The position numbers were made by a program, and so were the translations under genes. The notes under the pieces were generated by a model, which searched no databases, was not told the DNA's origin, and saw nothing but the letters and a program-made list of their open reading frames with translations. From Streptomyces sp. ISL-1 (GTDB lineage Bacteria; Actinomycetota; Actinomycetes; Streptomycetales; Streptomycetaceae): a DNA stretch of 64,000 nt. Below, piece by piece: positions 53,687 to 62,936 of this stretch. Location: contig NZ_JAGGOI010000008.1 in NCBI RefSeq assembly GCF_018614585.1, forward strand, positions 1-64,000. The letters are read 5' to 3'. Numbering within the stretch: the stretch's first letter is position 1; every line of letters begins with the position of its first letter.

Positions 53687-55276
53687 TCAGGCCTTCTTGA
53701 TCTCCCAGAAGCGGAAGACGGTCGAAGCGTCCAGGGTCCATTCCAGGCCCGTGATGTTGCCGTAGGCCACGGCGTACTGCTTGCCCTGCCAAAGCGGCAG
53801 GATCGGCAGTTCCGCCGCGACCAGGTCCTGGAGCTCGCCGTACTGCTGCTCGGTGGCGGCCCGGTCGGCAACGGCGGCGGTCTCGGGGAGGATCGAGCCG
53901 GTGATCCGCTTGTTTTCGTAGTGGTTGCCAAGGACGTTGCCCTCGCCGAAGAAAGGCTGTGTGAAGTTGTCGGCGTCGGGGTAGTCGGGGATCCAGCCCT
54001 TCACATAGACGCCGTACTTCCCGGCCGCGATGTCCTTCTCGTACTGCTCGAAACCGACCGACTTCACCGTCGCGTCGAACAGCCCGCTGTCGTTGAGCTG
54101 CTTGGCGATCGCCTTGAACTCCTGGTCGGTGGCGGGGCCGTAGCGGCTCGGCGTGGACCAGAGGGTGAGCTTCACCTTGTCGCTGATGCCGGCGGAGCGC
54201 AGTGCCTTCTTCGCCTTCTCCGGCTGCGGGCTGCCGCCGTACCGGTCGAAGTACGCGGTGTTGTGACCGGCGATGCCGGCCGGGACGATCGAGTAGAGGG
54301 AGGTCGCCGTGGACTGGTAGACGTCCCGGACCAGGGCGTCGCGGTCGATGAGATACGCCATGGCCTGGCGCACCCCGAGCTTGCCGACGACCGGGTCGTT
54401 AAGGTTGAAGACCAGGTGCTGCACCTCGGCGCTGGTTCCCTCGACGACCTCGATCCCCATGGCATCGGCCGACGCCGAACCCTGGAGTCCGGATATGTCG
54501 TCCGCGGGCAGTCCTCGGTAGGCGATGTCGACCTGACCCTCACCGAGCGCCGACGCCAGCGCCTTCTGGTCGCTGTGGAAGAACTTCAGCTTGATGCCCG
54601 AGTTCTGCGCCTTGGCGGTGCCCTTGTAGTCGGCATTGAGCGAGAAGACAGCCTCGTTCTTGCCGTACGAGTCGAGCTTGTAGGGACCCGAGCCGACTGC
54701 CTTGCCGTCGGTGCGCAGCGAGCCGGCCTCGTACTCGCGGTGGTCGACGATGGAGCCGGCACCCGAGGCGATCTTGCTCGGGAAGGTGGCGTCGGGGGCC
54801 TTCAGCTCAAAGACGACCGTCTTCTCGTCCGGCGTCTCGATCTTGTCGATGGTGGAGAGCAGAGGCATGGGGCCCGCGTCACTGGCGATCTTCCGCACAC
54901 GGTCGAAGGAGAACTTCACATCCTCCGACGTCATGGCGTTCCCGTTGCTGAACTTCAGGCCGTCGCGCAGCGTGCAGCGGTAGACCGTGCTGCCGCCCTT
55001 GTCGAATGCGCAGCTCTCGGCCGCCTCCGGCTGCGGGATGGAACTGCCCTTGGGGAAGCTGAGGAGCGACTGGAAGACGTTGTTGAACAACAGCCAGGAG
55101 CCCGGGTCATAGCCTGCCGCGGGGTCTGTGGCCAGGACCTCGTCCGACATTCCTATGACCAGCGATTCGGTGCCGCCCGAGGCGGCACCGTCCTTCTGAT
55201 TGCCGCAGCCGCTCAACAGACCGGCCGCCAGCCCCGCCGCGAGCGGGGTGGTCAGCCACTTGATACCTGTCTTCAC
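53687..55276 (-). CDS. ABC transporter substrate-binding lipoprotein, peptide/nickel type (SBP family 5), second of a tandem pair
   Basis: A 529-residue lipoprotein with lipobox LLSGC (Cys24). The family-5 opening of the mature protein is VIGMSDEVLATDPAAGYDPGSW, followed by RDGLKFSNGNAMTSEDVKFS and the C-terminal LPILPLWQGKQYAVA. It binds oligopeptides or similar solutes outside the cell. The GTG start has AAGG upstream. A paralogue lies 62 bp upstream on the same strand, and no permease or ATPase gene flanks them, so the transporter must be encoded elsewhere or be shared. Confidence 0.9.
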   Translation of the reverse strand: MKTGIKWLTTPLAAGLAAGLLSGCGNQKDGAASGGTESLVIGMSDEVLATDPAAGYDPGSWLLFNNVFQSLLSFPKGSSIPQPEAAESCAFDKGGSTVYRCTLRDGLKFSNGNAMTSEDVKFSFDRVRKIASDAGPMPLLSTIDKIETPDEKTVVFELKAPDATFPSKIASGAGSIVDHREYEAGSLRTDGKAVGSGPYKLDSYGKNEAVFSLNADYKGTAKAQNSGIKLKFFHSDQKALASALGEGQVDIAYRGLPADDISGLQGSASADAMGIEVVEGTSAEVQHLVFNLNDPVVGKLGVRQAMAYLIDRDALVRDVYQSTATSLYSIVPAGIAGHNTAYFDRYGGSPQPEKAKKALRSAGISDKVKLTLWSTPSRYGPATDQEFKAIAKQLNDSGLFDATVKSVGFEQYEKDIAAGKYGVYVKGWIPDYPDADNFTQPFFGEGNVLGNHYENKRITGSILPETAAVADRAATEQQYGELQDLVAAELPILPLWQGKQYAVAYGNITGLEWTLDASTVFRFWEIKKA

Positions 55277-55338
55277 AGAACCTTGCCTCTGTTCTCTCGT
55301 ACCATTCGGGAGCAATGCGCCCCGGGGAATGGTACGGG

Positions 55339-56934
55339 TCAGACGGCTCCCCGGCCCAACTCCCAAAGCTGCAGGTCCGAGCTGGAGTTGAGCAGCCGCT
55401 CGACGCCGGTGACGCCGGTGCGGGCGGCGACGTACTGCTTGCCCTGCCACAGCGGCAGGAACGGCACGTCGGTGGCGACGATCTCCTGTATCTGCGTGAA
55501 GGCGTCGGACGCGGCGCTCCGGTCCGCGGCACGGCGCGACTGCGGGATGAGCTCCCGCGCCACGGTGCTCACGTACGGGGTGTTGAGGAAGTTGCCCTTG
55601 TCCAGGAACGGGGCGATGAAGCTGTCCGGGTCCGGGAAGTCAGGGAACCAGCCCATTCCGTAGACCGCGTAGTCACCGCGCTTCTCGGCGGGGACGAACT
55701 TCGACCACTCGGTGCCCTCGATGGTGACGTCGAAGAGCTTGGTGGCGTTCAGCTGGTTCTTGAGCGCCTCGAACTCCTTGGCCGTACCGGGACCGTAGTG
55801 GTCGGTCGTGTAGTGGAGCTTCAGCTTCACCGGCGTGGTGATGTCGGCGTCGCTCAGCATGTCCGCGGCCTTCGTACGGTTCGGCTCGCCGTACTTGTTG
55901 TAGAAGGAGTTGGTGTGCGCCGCGATGCTCGACGGGATGAGCGAGTAGAGCGGCTCGGCGGTGGAGCCGTACACCTGGCCGGCGATCTGGCCGCGGTCGA
56001 TGACTGCCGCCATGGCCTGCCGGACAGCCTTGTTCTTCACCGACGGGTCGTTGGTGTTGAAGCCGAGGTAGCGGATCTCCAGGCCCGGCATCTCGGTGAG
56101 CCGGATGTTCTCCTTGGGGTTCTCGGACAGATCCTTGATCTGCTCGGGCGACATCGCGCGGGTCATCATGTCGATGTCACCCGCTTCGAGCGCCTTGCCC
56201 ATGGAGTCGGCGTCCGGGAACGACCGCAGTTCGACCTTGTCGTTGCTGAGCTTGATATCGCCCTGGTAGGCCGGGTTCTTGCTGAAGATGACCTTGGCGA
56301 TCTTGCCGCCCTTGGCCTCGGTCTTCATGGTGTACGGGCCGGAGCCGTCGACCTCGAAGCCCTCGCGGAGCTTCTTGCCCTCGTACTTCTCCTTGCTGAC
56401 GATGGCAGCGACGGGTGTCGAGAGCTTGTACGGAAAGGTCGCGTCCGGCGTGGAGAGGTGGAAGACCACCTCGTCGCCGTTGGCCTCGATCGTGTCGATG
56501 TTCGCGAGGAGGGAGGCCGTGCCGCTGTCGGGGTTGATGTCCAGAACACGCTGGATGGAGAACTTCACGTCCTCGGCGGTGATGGCGCTGCCGTCGGCGA
56601 ACTTCAGCCCGCTGCGCAGCTTGCAGCGATAGCTCTCGCTGACCTTGTCCGTGAAGCCGCACGACTGGGCCGCTTCGGGCACCGGCGCGCCGCCGCCGCT
56701 CGGATTGCGCGTCAGCGTCTGGACGGTCTGCCGCAGCACACTCCACGAACCGGTGTCGTACGCGTAGGCCGGGTCGAGGGGCGCGGGCGCGTCCGCGGTC
56801 GCGATGAACTGGTCCGTGGTGCCCACGACAATGGCGTCACCGCCGCCGGACCCGCCGTCCGCCCCGCCGCAGGCGACGAGCATCGGCGCGAGCAGGCCGA
56901 CCACGGCCGACAGCACCAAAGTCTTACGGTTCAT
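55339..56934 (-). CDS. ABC transporter substrate-binding lipoprotein, peptide/nickel type (SBP family 5), first of a tandem pair
   Basis: A 531-residue paralogue of the downstream protein, with lipobox LVAC (Cys22). The same landmarks occur (RSGLKFADGSAITAEDVKFS, LPLWQGKQYVAART). Overall similarity is clear but far from identical, which argues for an old duplication and separate ligands. The ATG has GAGGAG upstream. It lies next to a 441-bp gene-free region that should hold the operon promoter. Confidence 0.9.
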   Translation of the reverse strand: MNRKTLVLSAVVGLLAPMLVACGGADGGSGGGDAIVVGTTDQFIATADAPAPLDPAYAYDTGSWSVLRQTVQTLTRNPSGGGAPVPEAAQSCGFTDKVSESYRCKLRSGLKFADGSAITAEDVKFSIQRVLDINPDSGTASLLANIDTIEANGDEVVFHLSTPDATFPYKLSTPVAAIVSKEKYEGKKLREGFEVDGSGPYTMKTEAKGGKIAKVIFSKNPAYQGDIKLSNDKVELRSFPDADSMGKALEAGDIDMMTRAMSPEQIKDLSENPKENIRLTEMPGLEIRYLGFNTNDPSVKNKAVRQAMAAVIDRGQIAGQVYGSTAEPLYSLIPSSIAAHTNSFYNKYGEPNRTKAADMLSDADITTPVKLKLHYTTDHYGPGTAKEFEALKNQLNATKLFDVTIEGTEWSKFVPAEKRGDYAVYGMGWFPDFPDPDSFIAPFLDKGNFLNTPYVSTVARELIPQSRRAADRSAASDAFTQIQEIVATDVPFLPLWQGKQYVAARTGVTGVERLLNSSSDLQLWELGRGAV

Positions 56935-57375
56935 CCTGGACGTTCTCCTCATCCGGCACTGGGGTACAGCGATGGTCAGGGCACTCCGCCGCGGCCGCCC
57001 GTTCGGAGCGGTGCGATCGGGCCGGGGAAACAGCGCGGTCGGCACTGGGTTCCCCATGGCTGGGTGGCCGCCGAGACAGATCGATAATGCGACGAAGTTC
57101 TCGCGACGAGATTAGTCGGAGACGTCAGGAAAGCGGGACCAGGGCCGAGTTGGGATCGTAATCACTCCGTGATCAGCTACGCCCGCGAGTGGACAAGCGC
57201 ACGACGGGATGATTCGTACACCACTCCACCAATATGGACACAAGGGCAGGCCCGGTCCCCCTGGTCAGGGTGCGGAGTGATGCGGGCCGACCTCTGCGTG
57301 AGCACCCAGAGTGACGAACGTCACGCTGTGAAACCTATTGACGAATTCAGGGGAGAAATACGGACCGTACACGCA
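56935..57375. other. 441-bp gene-free stretch upstream of the SBP tandem
   Basis: This contains the presumed SBP-operon promoter and, at 57311-57324, the inverted repeat GTGACG-AA-CGTCAC. Open frames here have no ribosome binding site or family features. Confidence 0.6.
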
Positions 57376-58077
57376 TCAGTTCATCGCAGTGATGAAGGTG
57401 CGCAGAAAACCAAGGTCCACTTCTTCGAGCGACCGTACGATCACCCGGCCGTCAGCCGGCGCGATCGGCGCCACGGACGGCACGGCGACCACCCGGCAGC
57501 CGGCCGCCTCTGCGGCCGCCACACCTGTCGCCGTGTCCTCGATGACGGCGCATCTCGCCGGTACCGCGCCCAGCCCCCGGGCCGCCAGCAGATAGGGGTC
57601 CGGGTGCGGCTTCGTACGAGAGACCTCGTCGCCCGCGACCGAGAGCGCGAAGTGCTGGGGACCGAGGGAGGCCAGAACGCGGTCGATGATGCGGCGGTGG
57701 GAGGCGGAGACCAGGGCGGTGGGCACCTCGTGCGCGGCCAGCTCGGCGAGCAGCCGGGCAGCGCCCGGCATCAGCGGCACACCGCGGCCGATGCGATCCT
57801 CGAAACGGTCGTTGAGCAGCACAGTCAGCTCCGCCAGCGTGATGTCCGCGCCGGTCGCCTCGATGAGATAGCCGGCGCTGCGCGTCATGGGGCCGCCGAC
57901 CACCACGTCCCGCCACGCCTGGTCGAGCTCATGACCGAGATCGGCGAAGACCTCGACCTCCGCGTCCCACCAGAAACCTTCGGTGTCCACGAGGGTGCCG
58001 TCCATGTCGAGAAATACGGCCTGCAAGGCAGAGCCTTCGGCCGAACGGGTCAAGGACGCGGGGACCGTACTGGTCAT
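57376..58077 (-). CDS. HAD-superfamily hydrolase, beta-phosphoglucomutase-like
   Basis: A 233-residue HAD phosphatase. Motif I is DMDGTLVDTE (nucleophile Asp24, acid/base Asp26), motif II is TALVSAS, motif III Lys lies in SRTKPHPDPYLLAARGLG, and motif IV is VIEDTATGV. The helical cap type points to phosphatases or mutases of small sugar phosphates, and the natural substrate is unknown. GGAGG precedes the ATG at 58077. It lies 97 bp after metH on the same strand. Confidence 0.92.
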   Translation of the reverse strand: MTSTVPASLTRSAEGSALQAVFLDMDGTLVDTEGFWWDAEVEVFADLGHELDQAWRDVVVGGPMTRSAGYLIEATGADITLAELTVLLNDRFEDRIGRGVPLMPGAARLLAELAAHEVPTALVSASHRRIIDRVLASLGPQHFALSVAGDEVSRTKPHPDPYLLAARGLGAVPARCAVIEDTATGVAAAEAAGCRVVAVPSVAPIAPADGRVIVRSLEEVDLGFLRTFITAMN

Positions 58078-58174
58078 CCGGCACACCTCCATGAGGGACG
58101 AGAAGGCCGGTCGCCTCCCAGGTGGGGAAGGCAACCGGCCTGCTGCTGGACCGACCAGTGTACGACTCTGCCGA

Positions 58175-61100
58175 CTAACGTGCGTTGAAGTACTTCGCCT
58201 CGGGGTGGTGGATGACGATGGCGTCGGTGGACTGCTCGGGGTGGAGCTGGAACTCCTCGGAGAGCTCTACGCCGATCCGCTCCGGCTCCAGGAGCTGGGC
58301 GATCTTGGCCCGGTCCTCGAGGTCCGGGCACGCTCCGTAACCGAGCGAGAAACGCGCGCCGCGGTACTTGAGCGCGAACATGTCTTCCACGTCGGCCGGG
58401 TCCTCGCCCGCGTAGCCGAGCTCGGCGCGGACGCGGGCGTGCCAGTATTCGGCGAGCGCCTCGGCCAACTGCACGGACAGACCATGCAGTTCGAGATAGT
58501 CGCGGTACGAGTCCGACTCGAAGAGCTCGGCGGTGGCTCCACCGATCTTCGAGCCCACGGTCACGACCTGGAGCCCGACGACGTCCGTCTCGCCGGACTC
58601 TTCGGGGCGGAAGAAGTCGGCGAGGCAGAGGCGGCGGCCGCGGCGCTGGCGGGGGAAGGAGAAGCGGGTGCGCTCCGAGCCGTCCTCGTTCAGCAGGATC
58701 AGGTCGTCGCCCTTGGAGACGCAGGGGAAGTAGCCGTAGACCACGGCCGCCTCCAGGAGGTTCCTGGTGTGCAGCTGGTCCAGCCAGCCGCGCAGCCGCG
58801 GCCGGCCCTCGGTCTCCACCAGCTCCTCGTAGGTCGGTCCGTCGCCGGCCCGGGCCTGCTTGAGGCCCCACTGGCCCTTGAACAGCGCGCCCTCGTCCAG
58901 CCAGGACGCGTACTCCTTCAGCTGGATGCCCTTGATGACCCGGGTGCCCCAGAACGGCGGCTGCGGCACCGGATTGTCGATCGCGACATCGGAGCGGACC
59001 GCGCCCTCCGGCTCCTGGACCTCCAGCACCACGGTGTCGCGCTTGGCCACCCGTCGCTGCTTCAACTCCGGCAGGGCAGCCCCGGGGACACCGCGCTTGA
59101 CCGCGATCAGGGCGTCCATCAGACGCAGACCCTCGAACGCGTCACGGGCGTAACGGACTTCACCCTCGTAGATCTCGTGCAGATCCTGCTCGACATACGC
59201 CCGCGTCAGCGCGGCCCCGCCAAGGATGACCGGGAAGTCGGCTGCCAGCTTCCGCTGATTCAGCTCCTCCAGGTTCTCCTTCATGATCACCGTGGACTTC
59301 ACCAGCAGACCCGACATGCCGATCACATCGGCCCGGTGTTCCTCGGCCGCCTCCAGGATCGCGGAAACCGGCTGCTTGATACCGAGGTTGACGACGTTGT
59401 AGCCGTTGTTGGACAGGATGATGTCGACGAGGTTCTTCCCGATGTCGTGGACGTCACCGCGGACCGTGGCAAGGACGATGGTGCCCTTGCCGTCCGCGTC
59501 CGACTTCTCCATGTGCGGCTCGAGATGGGCCACCGCGGTCTTCATCACCTCGGCGGACTGCAGCACGAACGGCAGCTGCATCTGGCCCGAGCCGAACAGC
59601 TCTCCGACGACCTTCATGCCGTCCAGGAGGGTGTCGTTGACGATTTGGAGGGCCGGGCGGGTCTGGAGAGCCTCGTCGAGGTCGGCCCCCAGGCCATTCT
59701 TCTCGCCGTCGATGATCCGGCGCTTGAGCCGCTCGTCCAGCGGCAGGGCGAGGAGCTCCTCCGCCTTGCCCGCCTTCATCGACTTCATGTTGACGCCCTC
59801 GAAGAGCTCCATGAGCTTCTGCAGCGGGTCATAGCCCTCGGCGCGCCGGTCGTAGATCAGGTCCAGCGCGACCTTGACCTGCTCCTCCTCCAGACGGGCG
59901 ATCGGCAGGATCTTCGAGGCGTGCACGATCGCCGAGTCCAGTCCGGCCTTGACGCACTCGTCCAGGAAGACGGAGTTCAGCACGACCCGGGCGGCGGGGT
60001 TCAGGCCGAAGGAGATGTTCGACAGGCCCAGCGTGGTCTGCACATCCGGTCGGCGGCGCTTGAGTTCACGGATCGCCTCGATCGTGGCGATGCCGTCCTT
60101 GCGCGACTCCTCCTGACCGGTGCAGATGGTGAACGTGAGCATGTCGATGAGGATGTCGGGCTCCAGCACACCCCAGTTCCCCGTCAGATCGTCAATGATC
60201 CGCTCGGCGATCGCGACCTTGTTCTCGACGGTGCGGGCCTGGCCCTCCTCGTCGATGGTCAGCGCGATCAGCGCCGCGCCGTGCTCCACGGCGAGCTTGG
60301 TGACCTTCGCGAACCGCGACTCGGGACCGTCGCCGTCCTCGTAGTTGACGGAGTTGATGACCGCCCGGCCACCCAGCTTCTCCAACCCGGCCCGAAGGAC
60401 GTCGACTTCGGTCGAGTCGAGCACGATGGGGAGGGTGGAGGCGGTGGCGAAGCGGCCGGCCAGCTCCTCCATGTCGGCGACGCCGTCCCGGCCGACATAG
60501 TCGACGCACAGGTCCAGCATGTGCGCACCCTCGCGGATCTGGTCCCGCACCATCTCCACGCAGTCGTCCCAGCGGCCGTCCAGCATGGCATCACGGAACT
60601 TCTTCGAACCGTTCGCGTTCGTGCGCTCGCCGATGGCCATGTAGGCGGTGTCCTGGCGGAACGGCACGGTCTGGTACAGCGACGCGGCGCCCGGCTCCGG
60701 ACGCGGCTCGCGCACCGTCGGAGCGAGATCGCGGACGCGCTCTACGACCTGCCGCAGATGCTCCGGCGTCGTACCGCAGCAGCCGCCGACCAGGGACATG
60801 CCGTACTCCCGTACGAACGTCTCCTGCGCGTCCGCGAGCTCGCCGGCCGACAGCGGATAGTGCGCGCCGTTCTTTCCGAGGACCGGCAGGCCGGCGTTCG
60901 GCATACAGGACAGCGGGATACGGGAGTGCCTGGCGAGGTAGCGCAGGTGCTCGCTCATCTCGGCCGGGCCTGTGGCGCAGTTCAGGCCGATCATGTCGAT
61001 GCCCAGCGGCTCCAGCGCGGTCAGCGCCGCGCCGATCTCGGAGCCGAGCAGCATCGTGCCGGTCGTCTCGACCGTCACGGAGCAGATCACCGGGAGGTTG

Positions 61101-61687
61101 GTGCCGGTCGCGTCCAGGGCCCGGCGGGCGCCCAGGACCGCGGCCTTCGTCTGGAGCAGATCCTGGGTGGTCTCGACCAGCAGCGCGTCCGCGCCGCCCG
61201 CGATCATGCCCTCGGCGTTCTGCTGATAGGCGTCCCGCAGCTTCACATACGGGGCGTGGCCCAGCGTCGGCAGCTTGGTGCCCGGCCCCATTGAGCCGAG
61301 CACCCACCGCTGCTGCCCCGTCGACGCGGTGAACTCGTCCGCCGCCTCACGCGCGATCCGCGCCCCGGACTCGGAGAGCTCGAAGACCCGCTCGGGAATG
61401 TCGTACTCCGTCAGGGCCGCGAAGTTGGCACCGAACGTATTCGTCTCGACACAGTCGACACCGACCTCGAAGTAGGCCGAATGGACGGATCGGACGATGT
61501 CGGGGCGGGTCACATTCAGGATCTCGTTGCAGCCTTCGAGGTCCTCGAAGTCCTCGAGCGTCGGATCCTGCGCCTGGAGCATCGTGCCCATCGCCCCGTC
61601 TGCCACCACGACTCGCGTGGCGAGGGCTTCCCGCAGGGCTTCGATTCGGGTCCGGCTGTCAGCGGAGGGGGTCGGCAACGAGGCCAT
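58175..61687 (-). CDS. metH: Cobalamin-dependent methionine synthase MetH
   Basis: A 1170-residue enzyme with all four modules: homocysteine domain (ADGAMGTMLQ; zinc Cys in GLNCATG and VGGCCGTTPEH), pterin-binding domain (GERTNANGSKKFRDAM), cobalamin domain with His747 in the DxHxxG motif (DVHDIGKN), and the SAM-dependent reactivation domain (RFSLGYGACPDLEDR). It transfers the methyl of methyltetrahydrofolate to homocysteine in the cytoplasm. GGGAG precedes the ATG. It is divergent from gylR. No cobalamin riboswitch is visible in its leader. Confidence 0.97.
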   Translation of the reverse strand: MASLPTPSADSRTRIEALREALATRVVVADGAMGTMLQAQDPTLEDFEDLEGCNEILNVTRPDIVRSVHSAYFEVGVDCVETNTFGANFAALTEYDIPERVFELSESGARIAREAADEFTASTGQQRWVLGSMGPGTKLPTLGHAPYVKLRDAYQQNAEGMIAGGADALLVETTQDLLQTKAAVLGARRALDATGTNLPVICSVTVETTGTMLLGSEIGAALTALEPLGIDMIGLNCATGPAEMSEHLRYLARHSRIPLSCMPNAGLPVLGKNGAHYPLSAGELADAQETFVREYGMSLVGGCCGTTPEHLRQVVERVRDLAPTVREPRPEPGAASLYQTVPFRQDTAYMAIGERTNANGSKKFRDAMLDGRWDDCVEMVRDQIREGAHMLDLCVDYVGRDGVADMEELAGRFATASTLPIVLDSTEVDVLRAGLEKLGGRAVINSVNYEDGDGPESRFAKVTKLAVEHGAALIALTIDEEGQARTVENKVAIAERIIDDLTGNWGVLEPDILIDMLTFTICTGQEESRKDGIATIEAIRELKRRRPDVQTTLGLSNISFGLNPAARVVLNSVFLDECVKAGLDSAIVHASKILPIARLEEEQVKVALDLIYDRRAEGYDPLQKLMELFEGVNMKSMKAGKAEELLALPLDERLKRRIIDGEKNGLGADLDEALQTRPALQIVNDTLLDGMKVVGELFGSGQMQLPFVLQSAEVMKTAVAHLEPHMEKSDADGKGTIVLATVRGDVHDIGKNLVDIILSNNGYNVVNLGIKQPVSAILEAAEEHRADVIGMSGLLVKSTVIMKENLEELNQRKLAADFPVILGGAALTRAYVEQDLHEIYEGEVRYARDAFEGLRLMDALIAVKRGVPGAALPELKQRRVAKRDTVVLEVQEPEGAVRSDVAIDNPVPQPPFWGTRVIKGIQLKEYASWLDEGALFKGQWGLKQARAGDGPTYEELVETEGRPRLRGWLDQLHTRNLLEAAVVYGYFPCVSKGDDLILLNEDGSERTRFSFPRQRRGRRLCLADFFRPEESGETDVVGLQVVTVGSKIGGATAELFESDSYRDYLELHGLSVQLAEALAEYWHARVRAELGYAGEDPADVEDMFALKYRGARFSLGYGACPDLEDRAKIAQLLEPERIGVELSEEFQLHPEQSTDAIVIHHPEAKYFNAR

Positions 61688-61892
61688 GGATGTGCTCCCT
61701 GGAGTGCGACGGCTGTCGGCTTTGCGTCTTCGGGTGGAAGGCGCACGGGGCCAGACTAACCGGGCCGGCCGACGAAGGGGTGGGCGTCCCACGGGGCGGA
61801 CGGCATGATGTCCTCGGCGCGCATGTGATGGCTTTCGGCCACGAAGGACTCGCTCTGCGGTAACCAAGGTCGGCATCGACCGATAGTGTTCA

Positions 61893-61904
61893 GCATTGTC
61901 GAAC
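61893..61904. promoter_or_regulatory. Candidate GylR operator upstream of gylR
   Basis: GCATTGTCGAAC here is identical to a site 126 bp before the glpF start and is extended by the GTTC-N9-GAAC arms of an inverted repeat. A degenerate copy (GTCGGCATCGACCGA) lies 15-20 bp further upstream. This suits IclR-type autoregulation. Confidence 0.55.
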
Positions 61905-61927
61905 CGCAGTGGAGAAGGGCCGAGCCA

Positions 61928-62692
61928 ATGGCGAAGAACATCCAGTCACTCGAGCGAGCAGCGGCGATGCTGCGGCTGCTCGCGGGCGGGGAGCGCCGGC
62001 TCGGCCTGTCCGACATCGCCTCCTCGCTCGAGCTGGCCAAGGGCACCGCCCACGGCATTTTGCGCACACTCCAGGCCGAGGGCTTCGTCGAGCAGGACCC
62101 GGCGTCCGGCCGCTACCAGCTGGGTGCCGAGCTGCTCCGCCTCGGAAACAGCTATCTGGACGTCCACGAGCTGCGCGCCCGCGCCCTCGTCTGGACGGAC
62201 GACCTGGCGCGTTCCAGCGGCGAGAGCGTCCACCTCGGAGTGCTGCACCAGCACGGCGTCCTCATCGTCCACCACGTCTTCCGGCCCGACGACAGCCGCC
62301 AGGTCCTGGAGGTGGGGGCCATGCAGCCACTGCACTCCACAGCTCTGGGGAAGGTGCTCTCGGCGTACGACCCGGTGGCGCACAGCGAGGTGATGGAGGT
62401 CGAGCGCAAGGCCTTCACGCCGCGCACGGTCACGGGCCTGGCGGACTTCGAGTCGATGCTCGACCATGCGCGGGCGCGCGGCTGGGCCGCCGACGTGGAA
62501 GAGACCTGGGAGGGCGTCGCCTCGCTGGCCGCGCCCATCACCGACCGTCGCCGCATGCCGGTGGGCGCGGTGGCCATCACGGGCGCGGTCGAGCGGATCT
62601 GCGACGACGGAGAGCTGAGGTCCGAGCTGGTCGCGGCGGTACGGGACTGTGCCCGCGCGGTCTCCAGGGACCTGGGCGCCCAGCGATTCTGA
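61928..62692 (+). CDS. gylR: Glycerol operon regulator GylR (IclR family)
   Basis: A 254-residue IclR regulator, the same length as S. coelicolor GylR. An N-terminal winged helix (IQSLERAAAMLRLLAGGERR, LSDIASSLELAKGTAHGILR) is followed by an effector domain (about residues 80-250; SGESVHLGVLHQHGVLIVHH, AVAITGAVERI). It represses glpF-glpK and itself and responds to glycerol 3-phosphate in the known system. The ATG was chosen as the conserved IclR start. Confidence 0.95.
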   Translation: MAKNIQSLERAAAMLRLLAGGERRLGLSDIASSLELAKGTAHGILRTLQAEGFVEQDPASGRYQLGAELLRLGNSYLDVHELRARALVWTDDLARSSGESVHLGVLHQHGVLIVHHVFRPDDSRQVLEVGAMQPLHSTALGKVLSAYDPVAHSEVMEVERKAFTPRTVTGLADFESMLDHARARGWAADVEETWEGVASLAAPITDRRRMPVGAVAITGAVERICDDGELRSELVAAVRDCARAVSRDLGAQRF

Positions 62693-62799
62693 GCGGCGAT
62701 TCGGCCCTGTTCGGCACCCCGTCGATAACGATCGGGTTTTCGGCCACATAACCCTTGACGTCGTGTTAACACTGGGGCAAAACTGCCGTGCATCGGTCG

Positions 62800-62811
62800 G
62801 CATTGTCGAAC
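62800..62811. promoter_or_regulatory. Candidate GylR operator upstream of glpF
   Basis: GCATTGTCGAAC is identical to the site before gylR. It lies in the 244-bp gylR-glpF gap, which should also hold the glpF promoter. Confidence 0.55.
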
Positions 62812-62936
62812 GCCTAACGGCAATACGCGCTAGGGTGTGACAACGCCGGGGCCGGCAATTGCCCTCACCTGAGGGCACGGACCACCGGAGTGACCCGGGG
62901 TTCGCTTTCCCTGGACGAAGGACAAAGGAGTCGCGG

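Noticed and set aside
57983..61294. A 1103-codon open frame on the plus strand opposite metH
   Set aside because: It is the antisense shadow of a highly GC-biased gene; it has no family features, and the minus strand encodes complete MetH.
61718..61728. GACGCAAAGCC (minus strand) in the metH leader, resembling a GEMM (c-di-GMP-I) riboswitch core
   Set aside because: The other obligate GEMM segments and a second stem are missing. No cobalamin or SAM riboswitch boxes are visible either.
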